Positions 34,181-47,564 are shown, numbered from the stretch's first letter. The stretch is DNA of 64,000 bases from Leucocoprinus leucothites (GCA_013368445.1 JAACJO010000010.1:930001-994000), one strand, 5' to 3'. Numbers and translations: made by a program. The notes: generated by a model from the letters alone, not told the origin.

Positions 34181-35907
34181 CATTGTCGGGGAACAAGCTT
34201 CAGTCCACGAAGTTCTCACGTGGTATTAGTCAAACATATAGCCGAAGTCAATCCGTCCTTCCTCACCTCTTGAGTCGACCTTCAGGCTTCAGTCCCTTCA
34301 CACCCCTCTGCGTTCATTCCACTGAGCTTACTACCTGATTTCCAACGCTGCGACAGAAGGGTTATTGCTGGTTACTGCTATTTTCATAGGCGCCTAATCG
34401 CAATCAGGCTCCGCGATTATCAAATTCAATATCATTTCGCTCAGGTCAGCACAAAGTGACATATAGCTCCTCTTTGGTATTCCTGGTTTACCTGGAAAAA
34501 ACGTGGACGACACAAGTGTCCTTGAGCCTTAATGTTTACTTCCTACTGTTTCGGAAGCAGTTTAGGGGCGCACGGTCTCTTGCTCGCGGCACGAGCTTGG
34601 TACTCTTACCACCCAGAGCTTGGACGACCGCTGGAGGGACAGCGTCACTGTACCTAGATTGTCTTCAAAGCAGGTTCGAGGGCCGGCGGGCTGGCTAATC
34701 GCCGCATACTTAGACCGGCACGTACAGCCCTCGAGGCATCATTATCTCTACCAGACTCAAAGGCCAAAAGCTTCGATTTTCGAAAAGGACCATTCCGACC
34801 CACGAGCGAGATACGAACGAAACATCATTCTAACCTCCAGATCAGGTCCTCCAAGCAGCATAATATCGAAGAAGAGAAAGAGACCCTGCCACGGTCAAAC
34901 CCTTGACAATTTGGAATAGATCCGCCTACGAGGAAGGTATTGATGACGGAAGAGAGGAGGGGGGAAAATATACTTGCGCCGCTGGTGAGTAAACGCCGGT
35001 ACATAGTACCTGGGTAAGGAGATGAAGCTCGAAAATTTTCAGGGCACTCTTGTTACTTGAACCTTGATTTTTCCGTAACGGATTGCCTAATTGGCCGGGA
35101 CGTTTATCGAAGAGAAAACAAATGAAACGTAACGAACCACAGCGCCGGTGGAGTTAAATCGCAGCTCTGGCAATACGGGCTGGAAAAGCTTCAGAGCTCA
35201 CTTGGCTGCTCATGATAATTTCGGGCTAGGCAGAATGTCAGCCCAAACAATTAACACTAGGACAGGTACTACGATCACAATTAAGTTGCAACATGCATTA
35301 TTTGGCCGCCAAAGGGGCTATTCCAATTTTACATCATGGAACACGGAGGATCAAGCGCTCAAAGAAACCCTGAGCCTCGAGCAGTACTCAGCATTGGATG
35401 CGAGGGACTATGACTTAGCTTGTACTGACACCAAGTCGAAAGTGCTACCATGCTATAGCCTCGGGTTCCAGAGATTGAACCGCGAAGGAAACTGGAAGAA
35501 AATGGGTTGAAGGTCGACGTTACATCGTGGACGGGCGCGCCAGTTATTCTTAGGTCCGGGATGGAAGAAGCGAGGCCGCAGGAGACCAGTTCGAGGACAA
35601 CGGGCGCCGTCATTCGGCTGACACAGGATCAGGTTACTATTGAAGCTGGGCAGGATATCTCGTTCCGAACCGAGCTCAGTTCTGGAGCAGAATGGGTCTG
35701 CGCTTTCAAGGAAAGACGCGTTGCAAAGCCCTCAAATCCTGGTGACATGTCTATATCCCGCAAACTTGGAATGCAAGGAGTCACAGAAACTAAATTCAAG
35801 CTTTCACCGCCGGATACACGACTACAGCAGAGCTGCCTAACTAATGAGTCCGAGACAATGTCCTCACAGCGCAACACCCAAGTTCGTTCACCATGAGTTT
35901 CCATAAC
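34181..35907. other. Gene-poor stretch with unrecognised open frames
   Basis: The left 250 bp is the RING-CH promoter. Open frames of 80-130 codons on the plus strand (34456-34919, 35148-35896) have no domain signature and cannot be joined by convincing introns. No repeat boundaries are visible. I consider it non-coding or decayed. Confidence 0.4.
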
Positions 35908-36310
35908 TCAAGAGCAAGTTACGCCCTTCGGGCAGCAACCATGCTGGCCAAGGTGGCTGATCCAGCAGTTATAACTGAAGGAAAGTCAGTAAATCTGAGG
36001 CGAAGACCTTTCCTGCATATTTTCTTGAGACAGTACTTACCCAGGGTTACAACAGTTTCGATCTGCATTTAACAACGTGGTCAATATACTTCGTCTTGAA
36101 CGACATACGTCGAGACGTACCACTGCAGCATTGGCCATTGAGAGGGCAGCAGACGCCGGTCTTGTCACAAAAGCCAAAACCACTGGGGCAGCTTTGGCGT
36201 TCCGCCAGTTCCGAAGCGCTCCTGGCAACCACAGTTCCAACAGCCTCAGCAGCGAGAGCAGTGCCAATGAGAGCACCGACAATAGCGAAAGAAGAGATTG
36301 AGAAGCGCAT
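35908..36310 (-). CDS. Small secreted 12-cysteine protein 1
   Basis: Three exons (36310-36121, 36062-36041, 35974-35908) give 92 residues; the middle exon is 22 nt. A signal peptide is clear: MRFSISSFAIVGALIGTALAA. A short propeptide-like stretch ends in ERQ before the mature part. The mature domain holds 12 Cys with the spacing C6C5CC5CC4CC5C9CC5C (FCDKTGVCCPLNGQCC, DRNCCNPGYNC, HGCCPKGVTCS). The stacked CC pairs recall granulin-type modules, but the spacing differs and the link is only a resemblance. Such proteins in mushrooms are usually secreted, disulfide-rich and of unknown target. A paralog with the same exon plan and same strand follows upstream at 37591-38032. Confidence 0.82.
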
Positions 36311-37590
36311 GACTTGAGGATAGGGATGTCTGATGGATGGGTGGTACTGGTTGAAGTCTGGAACGTGGTTGAGGGATTTCGACGCACCTTTATGTGTTTC
36401 CGATTGATACATCATCTAGTTCGAGCCTGCCCTAGTCTGGCGGATCTGTATAGGGTTAGTTGTATTCATGTAAAGGCGCCTTTACGAGATGCTAAGCATG
36501 TACTAAAAGTAGGCATTGAATGATCGCCGTTAGAGGAATGCAGTGATGCTGCGACTGTCAACTCTCTCTCGACCATACCTTCATAACCCATATAACCTCA
36601 CAGATTCTCCCTTCTTCCAAGTTATCTGGCCGGGGATTCTGGTCCCACAGTCTATGGCTCCCTCATGTTCCTTGAGCCACAGGGTGCACCCTCATAACGC
36701 TCATTACCAAATTTAGCAATTTCTGACGCCAAATGACAAAAAAGCGATGAGGCTTCTAGTCAAATTTGGCTAACTTGACCATTTCAGGATAGTTCTGTTC
36801 TCGGCGGTACCACGCCGCCCAACGACGGCCGAAATCTGGTATCACGATCTGCTAAGGGTCTATCGAGCTTGTTCGATGCCGAGATTGTCGACATCGTATC
36901 TTCCCCTCAAGAGGACGTCGCGTTGGCTACTTGTCTAAAGGGGGGAAGAGGGGAAATCAACATCCACTGGCAAAGATTAAAGCACCGAAGTCCCCAAAAA
37001 GTTTGACACTTGATGATTTATATCTTGGCAATTTTTCTCAGAAAAACTGTGAAAACTCATCGCTCGGACCATCTCTGAATGTAGTGCGCCGAGTTGCTGA
37101 AGCGCTCGAGGGCATTCTGATCTGGAGCAACCATATGCACAGTGTCATTATGAGCCTTACTCAGATTAAATGATATAATGAAAACAGGACAAAGTCAATG
37201 TATATCCTTCCCACTTGTGGCAAGGATAATGAAGCATGCAATTAAGGAATAACCCTGACCTGCTTTTCATGGTAAAGGCGGCCGTGCGAAACACTGACAA
37301 TTTTTAGATGCGCTCTTGTTAGTGAACGAAGACCTCACCGTGACTTCGTCTTCTGCAAAGCCATATAACAGTAATCCGAAATATGCATGAGCCACAAGCT
37401 CAAATCAATACAAGACTTCGACTAACAATGATATATATATTTATAAGCACAATCGACAAATCAAGCAATACGTCGCAACAGAACGATCGGAGCGTCATGA
37501 ATACATTTCACTCAACTAACAACTGGAGATATTGTCCTTAAACCACTTGAATCGAGTGCTAGAGTTCACTCATATTCATCCTCCACATTC
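36311..37590. other. Spacer between the two 12-Cys genes
   Basis: About 1.3 kb with the promoter of the first gene at its left end. Only short frames without features are present. AT-rich tract around 37430-37470. Confidence 0.45.
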
Positions 37591-38032
37591 TCAAGAGCAA
37601 ATTTCGCCATCGGGGCAGCAACCAATTGCACCAGTGTGGCTGATCCAGCATTGCCAGCTAAAGAAAGACAGTTAGCATATGATTGCATAGTACTTGACTA
37701 TTTATGTTGCTGCTTACCCAGGGTCACAGCAGCCTCCATCTGTGGATATTCGATCACAACGGTCAGAATTGTATTCTCGGAGAAATGTGTAGAGACGTAC
37801 TGCTGCAGCATTCACCGCCAAGGGGGCAGCAAAGACTGGCATTGTTCGAGCAAATACCCCATCCACTGGGACAGCTCTGACGGCCCAACAATTGGAAGCC
37901 ATTCGAGGTATCCCTAGAAGACAAAGAGGCTCCGGGCTTGACACCCTCTTTGACGGCTTGAGCAGTTACGGAAGCGGCAGCAGTGCCCATGAGAGCACCA
38001 AGGACAGCAAGAGAAGAGATGGAAAAGCGCAT
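37591..38032 (-). CDS. Small secreted 12-cysteine protein 2
   Basis: Three exons (38032-37801, 37739-37718, 37657-37591) give 106 residues, with the same exon phases and the same 22 nt middle exon as the gene at 35908-36310. The signal peptide MRFSISSLAVLGALMGTAAA is nearly identical to its neighbour's, while the propeptide is longer and different (about residues 20-50). The mature domain keeps 12 Cys and most of the spacing: QSCPSGWGICSNN, LCCPLGGECCSN, GCCDPGWQCWISH, GCCPDGEICS. The conserved QCWISH / NCWISH box before the last CC pair is shared. The pair is a tandem duplication with diversification outside the Cys framework. Function is unknown. Confidence 0.82.
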
Positions 38033-41000
38033 GACTGGAATGTAGTAGAGGTTTCTGGTAGTAGTTGAGTTGTCCTGTCACTAGAAAGTGGCCTGGAGTT
38101 TGCTTGCAGATTCTGAGCGTCTTTTATATGTTTTGAACTGATGAACATCTTTAGTGGAGTGGACCCAACCACAGGGAAACCAGTGCTTTTTTTACAGTGA
38201 GAACAAGCTGTTGATTGAATAGGTGCTATCATTCAATGGCCTTCAAAGAGTGGAGTATCTGATGAAGACGAAGTGACCAACAGCGCACGGGACAGAGTTA
38301 GATGCTGCATGGCCCGAAGCAACCACTAGTAGGCTGCACGATGAGTTCACCGTTCACAAGTCTGGAACCAAGAAATCGGAGTCCAAGTGAAAATTTGCGA
38401 TAATTTCCCTCAAATTGCAATTCTTCAGGAATATTGAAATCAGGTCCTTTTTTCGAGATTCCGAAAGCCTTATCCTAATCCAGGTGCATTCTTGAGAAGT
38501 TCGAGGTGGTATATTGGAATTGACATGCGACTCGGCAGTCCACCGCCCGAGTAAGGTTGTTAACTGTCAACAGCTGGCTCCACCTTGACACAAAAGTACA
38601 AGATTGAGGGTTTGGACATTGACTAGAACTGCCGAGAATTCAGGCTTACAGAGGGCTCTGGAAGGCACAAGGGTTCCGTAAATCTCGCTAGACAAAAACC
38701 GGCACAAGCTCACCCTCTCGGCACTTCAAAAATAAGCTTGTTGTGATGATTTATGAGCACGTTCGTGAGGATTGTCAAGCATCTACGATGAAAATCACTG
38801 ACTCGCAACTGAAACCCTGTTGAGCGTTGATCGTCTCTCCATCGCAACAAGTAAAATCAAAGATCGTTGGCTAGTGCAACAGACATTTGCAACGAATCGC
38901 TGGCCCACAAAGCACAGGTGTTCAAAAAACTTTCAATCCACTTTTGAACGCCTTCATTCGCTGTCGCATACATGCCCAAAAATAGATACCGTCTGTGGGG
39001 TAGGTTCGTCGAAGCGCCAAAGAAGCTGGTCACTGCCTCGTCTGACAGGTTCCGCTTGACACGGATGATAGGTAAATAGATGTTCAATAGACAACTGACA
39101 TCGAGTTCTTATAGTTGCCGAGTCCCCTGAATGCCGCCGGTGGTGATGAAATATGAGCATTGTGTGAATTTTAGGTAAATCAAGGTTAGCAACAAAAGAC
39201 TCACAGGAGGCTTGTCCAGATCTTTTGATATCTATCGCCCAAAACCATGAAAAGGCTTCAATTCCGCTCCAAGCTTGCATTGAGCTCTGTTAAATGAACA
39301 GCGACCATTATGTTAGGTCTTCCAGCGGAGTTAGCATACAATGGCGAGAATAGGACCTACTATGGCACAGCCAGGAACTTTTGGAGCTGTCACACGATTA
39401 GTATCACCGCGCGAATTTGTTATTTGGGTACACTACAACGAGGTTGTACTTACGACGTACACCATTCGATTTGACAGTTTCTTTCGGCTCAAGTTTCTAG
39501 AGCACGCTTGGCCCTTCAGGACTCGTTGACCGAGCATGCCCGGCTGAAAGGAACACTCAGAACTCTTCGTAAACATACGTAATAATCCTCGGGATTCTAG
39601 CTCAAGAGCACTTAATGAAGAAACCATGTATTTCAGGAATGACAAGGACCTTGCAGAACTATCAAACAAATTCAAATTAATACACAAATCATGACCAACA
39701 AGAGTGTTGTAGTGTTTCAGTGGCTCGTTTCTGGTAGGGTTTTGCGTATGAGGCTCAACGGTGAGCCTTTCTGGGTGTTCTGGGCGGCCGATAGATCACC
39801 TAAAATGGTAGTAGTAAAGGCAGTGCATTAAATGGTGACCATCTATATTCAGATCTATTGTCCATGAGAGACGAATAAATAAACTGCAGGTGACAGTTGA
39901 TGTGGACAGTACACTTAGAAGTCCAGAACAAAGGTATGGGCTCAGAACTTCAGTGGTGAGGAAGTTGAAGTTCGTGAGACCATCTGTCAATCGGACACCA
40001 GAACGCCTCTCACCCCAGCCCCATTGCCACACAAATATACTGACAGCACCCTTCAAAGTTTAGTGGCATTCATCTGATTGATGCTTGTAGCCAGAAGCCT
40101 ACTGAGCATGATGCCGACGCCTCGTCCGCTTTGGTCTTCATGGCTATTGTAGCATCAAGGATACGCTAGTGGACACCATGAAGGAGTCAGGAAATCCTGG
40201 AGCGAGCGGGCTTGGGGTCAGAAAGCTCTGGTATAAGAACTCACTTTTTATTGCCAAAGGGCCGCCCTATACTTAATCACTAAGATCGCATTTTTCAGTG
40301 TCTTGAATAGAGCTTGACTACCCTTGGAATAAACCCACCTTGATCTTGACCTGGTCCACCGGTCGCAGCTCGTTCTATTTGATTCACCGGGTATGGATTT
40401 CGTCTTAATGCCAGCCTCGTCCCGAAAGTGACATTGTTCATCGTTCATCAGCACGTCATTCGGTGATCCGACAGGATATAGCAGGCTAGATAAAGAAAAT
40501 ATCCGCGCACAGATGCAAGTGAATTGGTGTTGGTGTGGCCAAGCCGAACCGTCAGAGTAGTAAGCGATTTCCGAGCCAAGATACATGCACCTTTCGTGAC
40601 TTCCGAGAGTCCTTGTTCACTTTCAACGATATACTGGCAGATTCCAAGGTTCTTATCCTGCACAAACCGGGATAAAAACTGTCATTGATTGGTCACTGCT
40701 TACAACTCGAGTGGTACTAGGATTAATTCCCGGTATCTGAGCTTTTCGTAGGCTCATTGTTTCCCCGGTTGAAGTTCGTATTAGTAGGGATACAACAAAA
40801 TCTGGAATGTTCCTCTCATTGCTAAATTTCAGAAAAAGTAACGGCGAATTAAATCATTCCATCGTCGTACGTCAAAGGACTCGGAGGAGTGTTGGAAATC
40901 CCCGCTGGACAAGAGGAAAACTCCACTGAACAAATCTCACCGATTGTTTCATTGGGTTACTACTACTTTCAAGTCACTGATGGAAATTGTTTTTCGTCGG

Positions 41001-41522
41001 CTCACCGAACTCGAGGAAGTAGAAAAATAAACGGTTATTACAGAAATAAAGCTGTAGCAAAGCAGATATACTAGTACTCCGAGTCGCAGGTTCATCTATT
41101 CATATTTTCTATCCTACCAGGTCGTATCGCGTTGTGGAATGGCAGGCCTGTACCTCACCTTCGATTTACCATGATACTCCGGATCTACGGGACCATCAGG
41201 TTAAATCTATTTGCATGGTTGTAAGAAGGCTACCTCTGAAACCCACGGTTTCATGTACTCTGTTCGAGTAGACCCACGACCGGTGCGAATGGGATTTGTA
41301 CGATCAATCAGTTCAAGTGATATTCTAGACATCAGGGTATGCAAATGCCTTCGAGAAAAGCCTCAGATTCACTGCATATAATCGGTCTACATAATACACA
41401 ATAGCCGCTCTGATAGGCTTACGCGCAACATGCGAGAATCTGAGTATATTGTGAAAATACATATTTCATTCTCGTTCCAATGCCGACGTCTATCATCACA
41501 CGAACCCTAACTAACAAGACAA
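38033..41522. other. 3.5 kb gene-poor stretch
   Basis: No open frame beyond about 110 codons and none with a recognisable domain on either strand. Codon-like runs are absent. The left end carries the promoter of the second 12-Cys gene. The rest may be decayed sequence, but I see no terminal repeats, reverse transcriptase or transposase text to prove a mobile origin. Confidence 0.5.
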
Positions 41523-42951
<1,429 letters not shown>

Positions 42952-43762
42952 TTTTCTCAATGAGAGTCTGTGTATAGAAGCGATGCGAGTTCTGCTGTGG
43001 TGGTGGATACTACTCAAACAACAGTGAGCGTATTTATTCAACTCAGTCGCTGGCTCTCCTGCATGAAATTCCCAAGCATAACCAGCTTGCTAATCACACT
43101 CTCTCGGAAGAATGACAAATTCACCGGGATCTATCATGGCACCATATGTGAAATTTGATTAGAAAGAGATTCGACGCTGTTCTATAAAGATCGGCCGGAA
43201 TAAGCAAAGTAGCGCACGCTTACACTAGATTCGAGCGCTCAGCTGTATTTCCTCACGCTTAAAACTTATAAACGACGGAACGGACTATTTTTGGCGGTTG
43301 TTAAGTGCGTTTGATAGGCATGAGCGACCTTATCAAGCAGAGGATCAAGGGATGAATTGAATGACGTGAGCAATGGTATACAGTCAATAGGGGCCCTTGC
43401 TTTCCAAGTGTCCATGGAGGCGCTAGAAACGGGCAAACCGGGAATGGACACTTGGGTATTTGAATTGGTGAAACATCAAAGCTTCAACGGCAGTGTGCAC
43501 GGGTAGGTCATAATAGGCCAATGCTGGCGTATAATCATATATTGGGACTGATTACATAGGCAACAGGCTGTAGAGACTTGGACAAGGGCACTCATATTGA
43601 GCGTACTTTTTGGGGAAGAAGTGACAGACATCAAAAGGCGGGTAAGGCATAGGCATAGTGAAGACGCAGCATTTTAACATGGTGCTAAGAAACGAAAAAA
43701 AGTTCGTAAAGAGAAAAAGTATGCCGGAAGAAGTCATTCAAAGAAAATTAAAAACTCAATAC
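42952..43762. other. Intergenic between AKR and SR-protein genes
   Basis: The AKR promoter and the 3' region of the SR gene lie here. No coding signal. Confidence 0.5.
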
Positions 43763-44932
43763 TTAGTTATCATAAGGCGGGGTGCGACCGTTTTCCCTTT
43801 TGTCATCCCGGTCTCTGTGGTGGTCCCTATCATCGCCCGTAACTCCATGGTCCTTTTTGGTGCCTTCGTCGGCAGCGGGAAGGGGAGGGGTCCTAGCACG
43901 GTCGCGATCGCGTTCACGGTCATGTTCACGGTCACGGTCAACACCGTTGCGGTCGTCCCTATCACGGTTGCGGTCGCGGTCACGGTCTCGATCATCGCGC
44001 CTCCTATCGGGCCTATCGGGAGAGGGGGTTCTGCCTCCTCGCCTGTCAGGGGACCTGGAGCGGGCCCTCCTGCGGTCACGGTTGCTATCACGGTCACGGT
44101 CCCTGTCGTGGTCCCTGTCGCGATCGTCCTTTCTGCGGGGGCTGCGGGAGCGTTCACGATCACGGCGAGGAGGGGAGCGTCGTTCGTAGCGCCAAACGGA
44201 CGAGGGAGGATTCTTGGCCCACTATGGTCACGTGTTAACATAGCGGCTAAAACAAATGATTCAAGAGTCGAACACTGACTTGGATGCTCAGCCGGCTGCC
44301 TTCAAAGTGCCGTCCATGCCTGAAACACGAGGACTATGAGAAACTTGCATGTCATAAACCAGAACAAGCAAGCACGTACATGTCGTAGTAGGCGTCTTCG
44401 GCATCGCGGCCATTGCGGAACTCGACAAAAGCGTAACTACACGAGAGGTGGAGGGGTCGAAGTGTTTGAGCGTTTTGTTCTCGACGGAATGTATAATCGA
44501 TAGACGAGAGGGTCGAAGCGAATCGATATTCTACAGAGCTCGACGGACGACGAATTGTATATTTTCACTTTTCACTTTTTCGCGAGAGCTCGCGTTGAAC
44601 ACGAACAAGTGGGCTTTCGTCTTTTCTCATCTGCCACAAAGGGTGTAATAGGGCGGGTGTTCGAGCCGAGTCGATTCGAGCGACGGAAAACGAGTTCGAC
44701 GTATTCGACTGGCAAAAAGACAAAGAAACGGTTTGGAGGAGACTTACGGATTTGCAGTTGCACGAGGGTTCCTTGGAGCAGGGACGTCACAACGGACGAG
44801 TGGGCCAAAGCTGGGCAACTGTGAGAGACATAAAACAAATGACAAGCAAAAAACATACCGTTCAAACTCGTAAGCAAGGTCTCTAGCGCGAGTCTGAGGA
44901 TGGAAGCCACTGACGAACAGAATGCGCGGCAT
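43763..44932 (-). CDS. Serine/arginine-rich splicing factor with one RRM
   Basis: Five exons, in coding order 44932-44859, 44810-44748, 44436-44380, 44319-44280, 44221-43763, give 230 residues. An RRM occupies about residues 1-80: RNP2 text ILFVSGF, then [16 protein letters not shown]1 text YAFVEF, and [12 protein letters not shown]. From about 85 to the end is an RS/RD-rich tail dominated by Arg, Asp and Ser ([19 protein letters not shown] and long RD repeats). SR proteins bind exonic enhancers and recruit spliceosome components. Intron 2 is about 311 nt, roughly six times the local norm. The start is the ATG at 44932, shared with a short divergent promoter for the PPR gene at 45108. Confidence is high for the class; the ortholog is uncertain. 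Confidence 0.87.
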
Positions 44933-45107
44933 TGTTGGGATTGAGAAAGAAGCTCAACCGTCCACCAACAACACGCTAAAAACGCATGTTTGGCTTTGTT
45001 TGTCATTCATTTTCATTTTCCTCCATTTTGGACTGTTGCCGCAAGCCAGGTATGTAATACGTACAGTCCAGGAGCTATGCTTACAGTCAACTAGATGTCC
45101 GTCTCGC
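44933..45107. promoter_or_regulatory. Compact bidirectional promoter, SR and PPR genes
   Basis: Only 175 bp lie between the SR start codon (44932, minus) and the PPR start codon (45108, plus), so both promoters and leaders share this DNA. It contains a T-rich tract near 45000-45030; no clear core promoter motif is visible. Confidence 0.55.
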
Positions 45108-47564
45108 ATGCGCAGTGTTACAGTACAGATTGCGAGGCACGGTGCACGCGTCTTTTCTACTTCACAACCTCGCAATGACGCCATACGCACTCTGAGGAGC
45201 CAAAAGTATATTGCACTCGCACATAAAGAAACGAGAGAACCAATATGGCGTCTCCTCGACGTGCTGCGCCAACCTGGACGTCATACTCTGCGTCTCTCCT
45301 ATGCCCTATACGGAAATGGAATCTCCGTCTCCGACTATGACCGCTGGAAGTCCATGCTGCGCGAAACTAGTATTGAGTCCTTCACAAACGAGACTATTCT
45401 AGATGCACCATCGTGGATCGTGTTGTACCTCGTTTCAAACAAAGTACGCACTTCTCACCAAGCGCACGGGCCAATGTTGGACCTCGTCTACGCCCACCTC
45501 GACGCTGCACCCAAAGAAATACATGGTCCTCTTCTCCTTGTTGCTGCTATGCAACTTGCGCGGTTCAATCTTGTCGCACCACTCCGCCACCTTGCTCAGA
45601 CGTTCTTAAGCACCTGGATTGAAAATCAATCTCCCTATTTCAACCTCTTCCTCCAAATCATCTCTTGCATTCCGAACCGTACAGTCGAGAGCGCCAATAT
45701 TGCCGTGTTGCTACTCAAAGCCATGGAATCGCGTCAGCTGCAACTTAGTTCTGATACATACGAAGCACTGCTCAATGACCGGTTTGTTACCCTCCAGTTG
45801 ACAAAGTACCTCCAAGACCGGATGGTTCTGGAAGGCTTCGTACCTCAAACATCTCATCTCGAGGCTCACCTCCACTTTTTCGCAAAAGATGGAGCTATCC
45901 ACGATGCAAGAAAGTACTACAAAGCCATCCACTCACAAGAACCAACTCCCGATGCCACAACGACACTCCTCACGCCCTCTTCCATACCACAAATCCGCGC
46001 CAATACCGTAATGCTAGGCGCCTACGGCTCAACACCCGCCGCATTCTCCTTTCTCCGCCAACTCGCATTCAAATCATCTCATGCACCTACACTCATCCCT
46101 CCACGAATAATACCCGGCACTCGAACCATTAATCGCCTTTTACGCACGAAATTCCTCAGCATTCATGATTTTACTGCCGCACTTCGTGTTGCCGCTAGAG
46201 ATACCAAATGTAGTTCCCCACACTTACAGAAAATTTTCGCGCGTGCACCTGGTGGTCGACCTACTATTGTAACTTACACCGTCCTCATGCGTGGATTACT
46301 GCTCCGTGGGGATGTAGTCAATGCCGTTGCATACTGGAGGAAACTCATACAGAGCGGCGTTACCATAGACTCAGAGGCGCTGGCCACGGGCGTAGTAGCG
46401 ATGACCCGACTTGGAAAACCTTACGACGCGTTTATGCTATTGGAAAGTCATGCTGCGCGTTCTTCTGAGCCGAACTCTGCGAGACTGTTACTCCGCAAGC
46501 CGGTCCAAGTGACACAAAAGACTATAAATGATTTTATGGTCGCTCTCAACCGCATCCAACGCCCCGATATTGTATTTAGAATATGGGACCACATGGAGCG
46601 CCTATACGATGTCCGACCTAATGCCCTTTCCCTCTCCATCCTCTTACAATCCGCTCGTTTGGCACATAAACTAGACGATACCCTCTCTGGGGCTCTCGCC
46701 CAACTATCTCTGAAAAATCCCTTCCGAAGATCGAGATCCAAAACTACCTCCCCTCCCGAAATTACCCGAGACGACGCCGCCTCCAACATCTTAACCCGGC
46801 CTTGGAAAAGTTCCCGAGCACAAAGATCAGGAAACAGTTTCGAGGAGTATACTTCAGGTATATGGCATGACCAGTTACCTGCTGCTGCTGCACGTAAAGT
46901 GTTTTTGCAGTCATTATTTGGGATGGCTGCAGAGCAGGGGAAAGCGGGGGAGATGTTGAAGATTGAATCACCCGCGGCTGCTGTGAGAGCGTCGGTGGAT
47001 GATGATCCTGCTGAGGGTCAGTTTGGTTTGGGATTGGGACTTGGGTTGGGGTCAGGGCTGAGGAGGTTGAGGCCGACGAAGTATGTGTTTGAGGGATTTG
47101 ACGATTTGTTCGCTCCTCCTTCCTATGCACCTTCACTGTCATCAGCGTTACCATCAACATCGCCGTCTTCACCCTCAAAACCGCGAACACGTGCACACTA
47201 TCCCTCAATCATACCAACAAACAGCACATGTCTCCAATACATCCTTCTCCTCACAATCTCCTCACGATCAAACGAAATCCCTCTCCTTCTCGCATGGATG
47301 AAATACCTTGGTATTGTACCTTCAGCATCCACGCTTGCTTTGAGCCTGGCAGCATGGAGCGAAGTGAGTGTTCAAGCTCCGCTTCTTGAGAGATTCCAGA
47401 GGGGTGGAGACGGTGATGGCAGTGGTGGAAGCGATGAAGGAAGGGAGTATGTGAGACTGGTGGAGTGGATTAAGGAATGGGTTGGTGAGAAGAGGATGCC
47501 ATGCGTGAAGGAGATAGCCAAGTGGTGGACCGTGATTGAGAAAGTTAGGGAAGTGAGGCGATGA
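45108..47564 (+). CDS. Pentatricopeptide-repeat protein, probably mitochondrial
   Basis: A single uninterrupted frame gives 818 residues. Only the ATG at 45108 gives a sensible start: an Arg-rich, acid-free N-terminus (MRSVTVQIARHGARVFSTSQ), typical of mitochondrial import. An upstream in-frame ATG at 44922 lies antisense to the SR start and would put a hydrophobic segment in front. Helical repeats can be seen in the middle and C-terminal parts, for example TIVTYTVLMRGLLLRGDVVN with AVAYWRKLIQSG and DIVFRIWDHMERLYDVRPN. Such repeats bind RNA in organelle gene expression. Intron-free coding is unusual in this intron-rich window. Specific RNA target unknown. Confidence 0.8.
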   Translation: MRSVTVQIARHGARVFSTSQPRNDAIRTLRSQKYIALAHKETREPIWRLLDVLRQPGRHTLRLSYALYGNGISVSDYDRWKSMLRETSIESFTNETILDAPSWIVLYLVSNKVRTSHQAHGPMLDLVYAHLDAAPKEIHGPLLLVAAMQLARFNLVAPLRHLAQTFLSTWIENQSPYFNLFLQIISCIPNRTVESANIAVLLLKAMESRQLQLSSDTYEALLNDRFVTLQLTKYLQDRMVLEGFVPQTSHLEAHLHFFAKDGAIHDARKYYKAIHSQEPTPDATTTLLTPSSIPQIRANTVMLGAYGSTPAAFSFLRQLAFKSSHAPTLIPPRIIPGTRTINRLLRTKFLSIHDFTAALRVAARDTKCSSPHLQKIFARAPGGRPTIVTYTVLMRGLLLRGDVVNAVAYWRKLIQSGVTIDSEALATGVVAMTRLGKPYDAFMLLESHAARSSEPNSARLLLRKPVQVTQKTINDFMVALNRIQRPDIVFRIWDHMERLYDVRPNALSLSILLQSARLAHKLDDTLSGALAQLSLKNPFRRSRSKTTSPPEITRDDAASNILTRPWKSSRAQRSGNSFEEYTSGIWHDQLPAAAARKVFLQSLFGMAAEQGKAGEMLKIESPAAAVRASVDDDPAEGQFGLGLGLGLGSGLRRLRPTKYVFEGFDDLFAPPSYAPSLSSALPSTSPSSPSKPRTRAHYPSIIPTNSTCLQYILLLTISSRSNEIPLLLAWMKYLGIVPSASTLALSLAAWSEVSVQAPLLERFQRGGDGDGSGGSDEGREYVRLVEWIKEWVGEKRMPCVKEIAKWWTVIEKVREVRR

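Noticed and set aside
35148..35896. Two consecutive plus-strand frames of 120 and 129 codons
   Set aside because: No family text, no convincing splice link, and no signal or membrane segment; probably chance in a GC-balanced region.
43658..44278. 206-codon plus-strand and 161-codon minus-strand frames rich in Val/Thr/Ala
   Set aside because: They are other-frame shadows of the Arg/Asp/Ser repeats in the RS tail of the SR protein at 43763-44932.
44922..45107. Earlier ATG (44922) for the PPR gene
   Set aside because: It lies antisense to the SR start codon and would place a hydrophobic segment before the import signal; the ATG at 45108 fits better.
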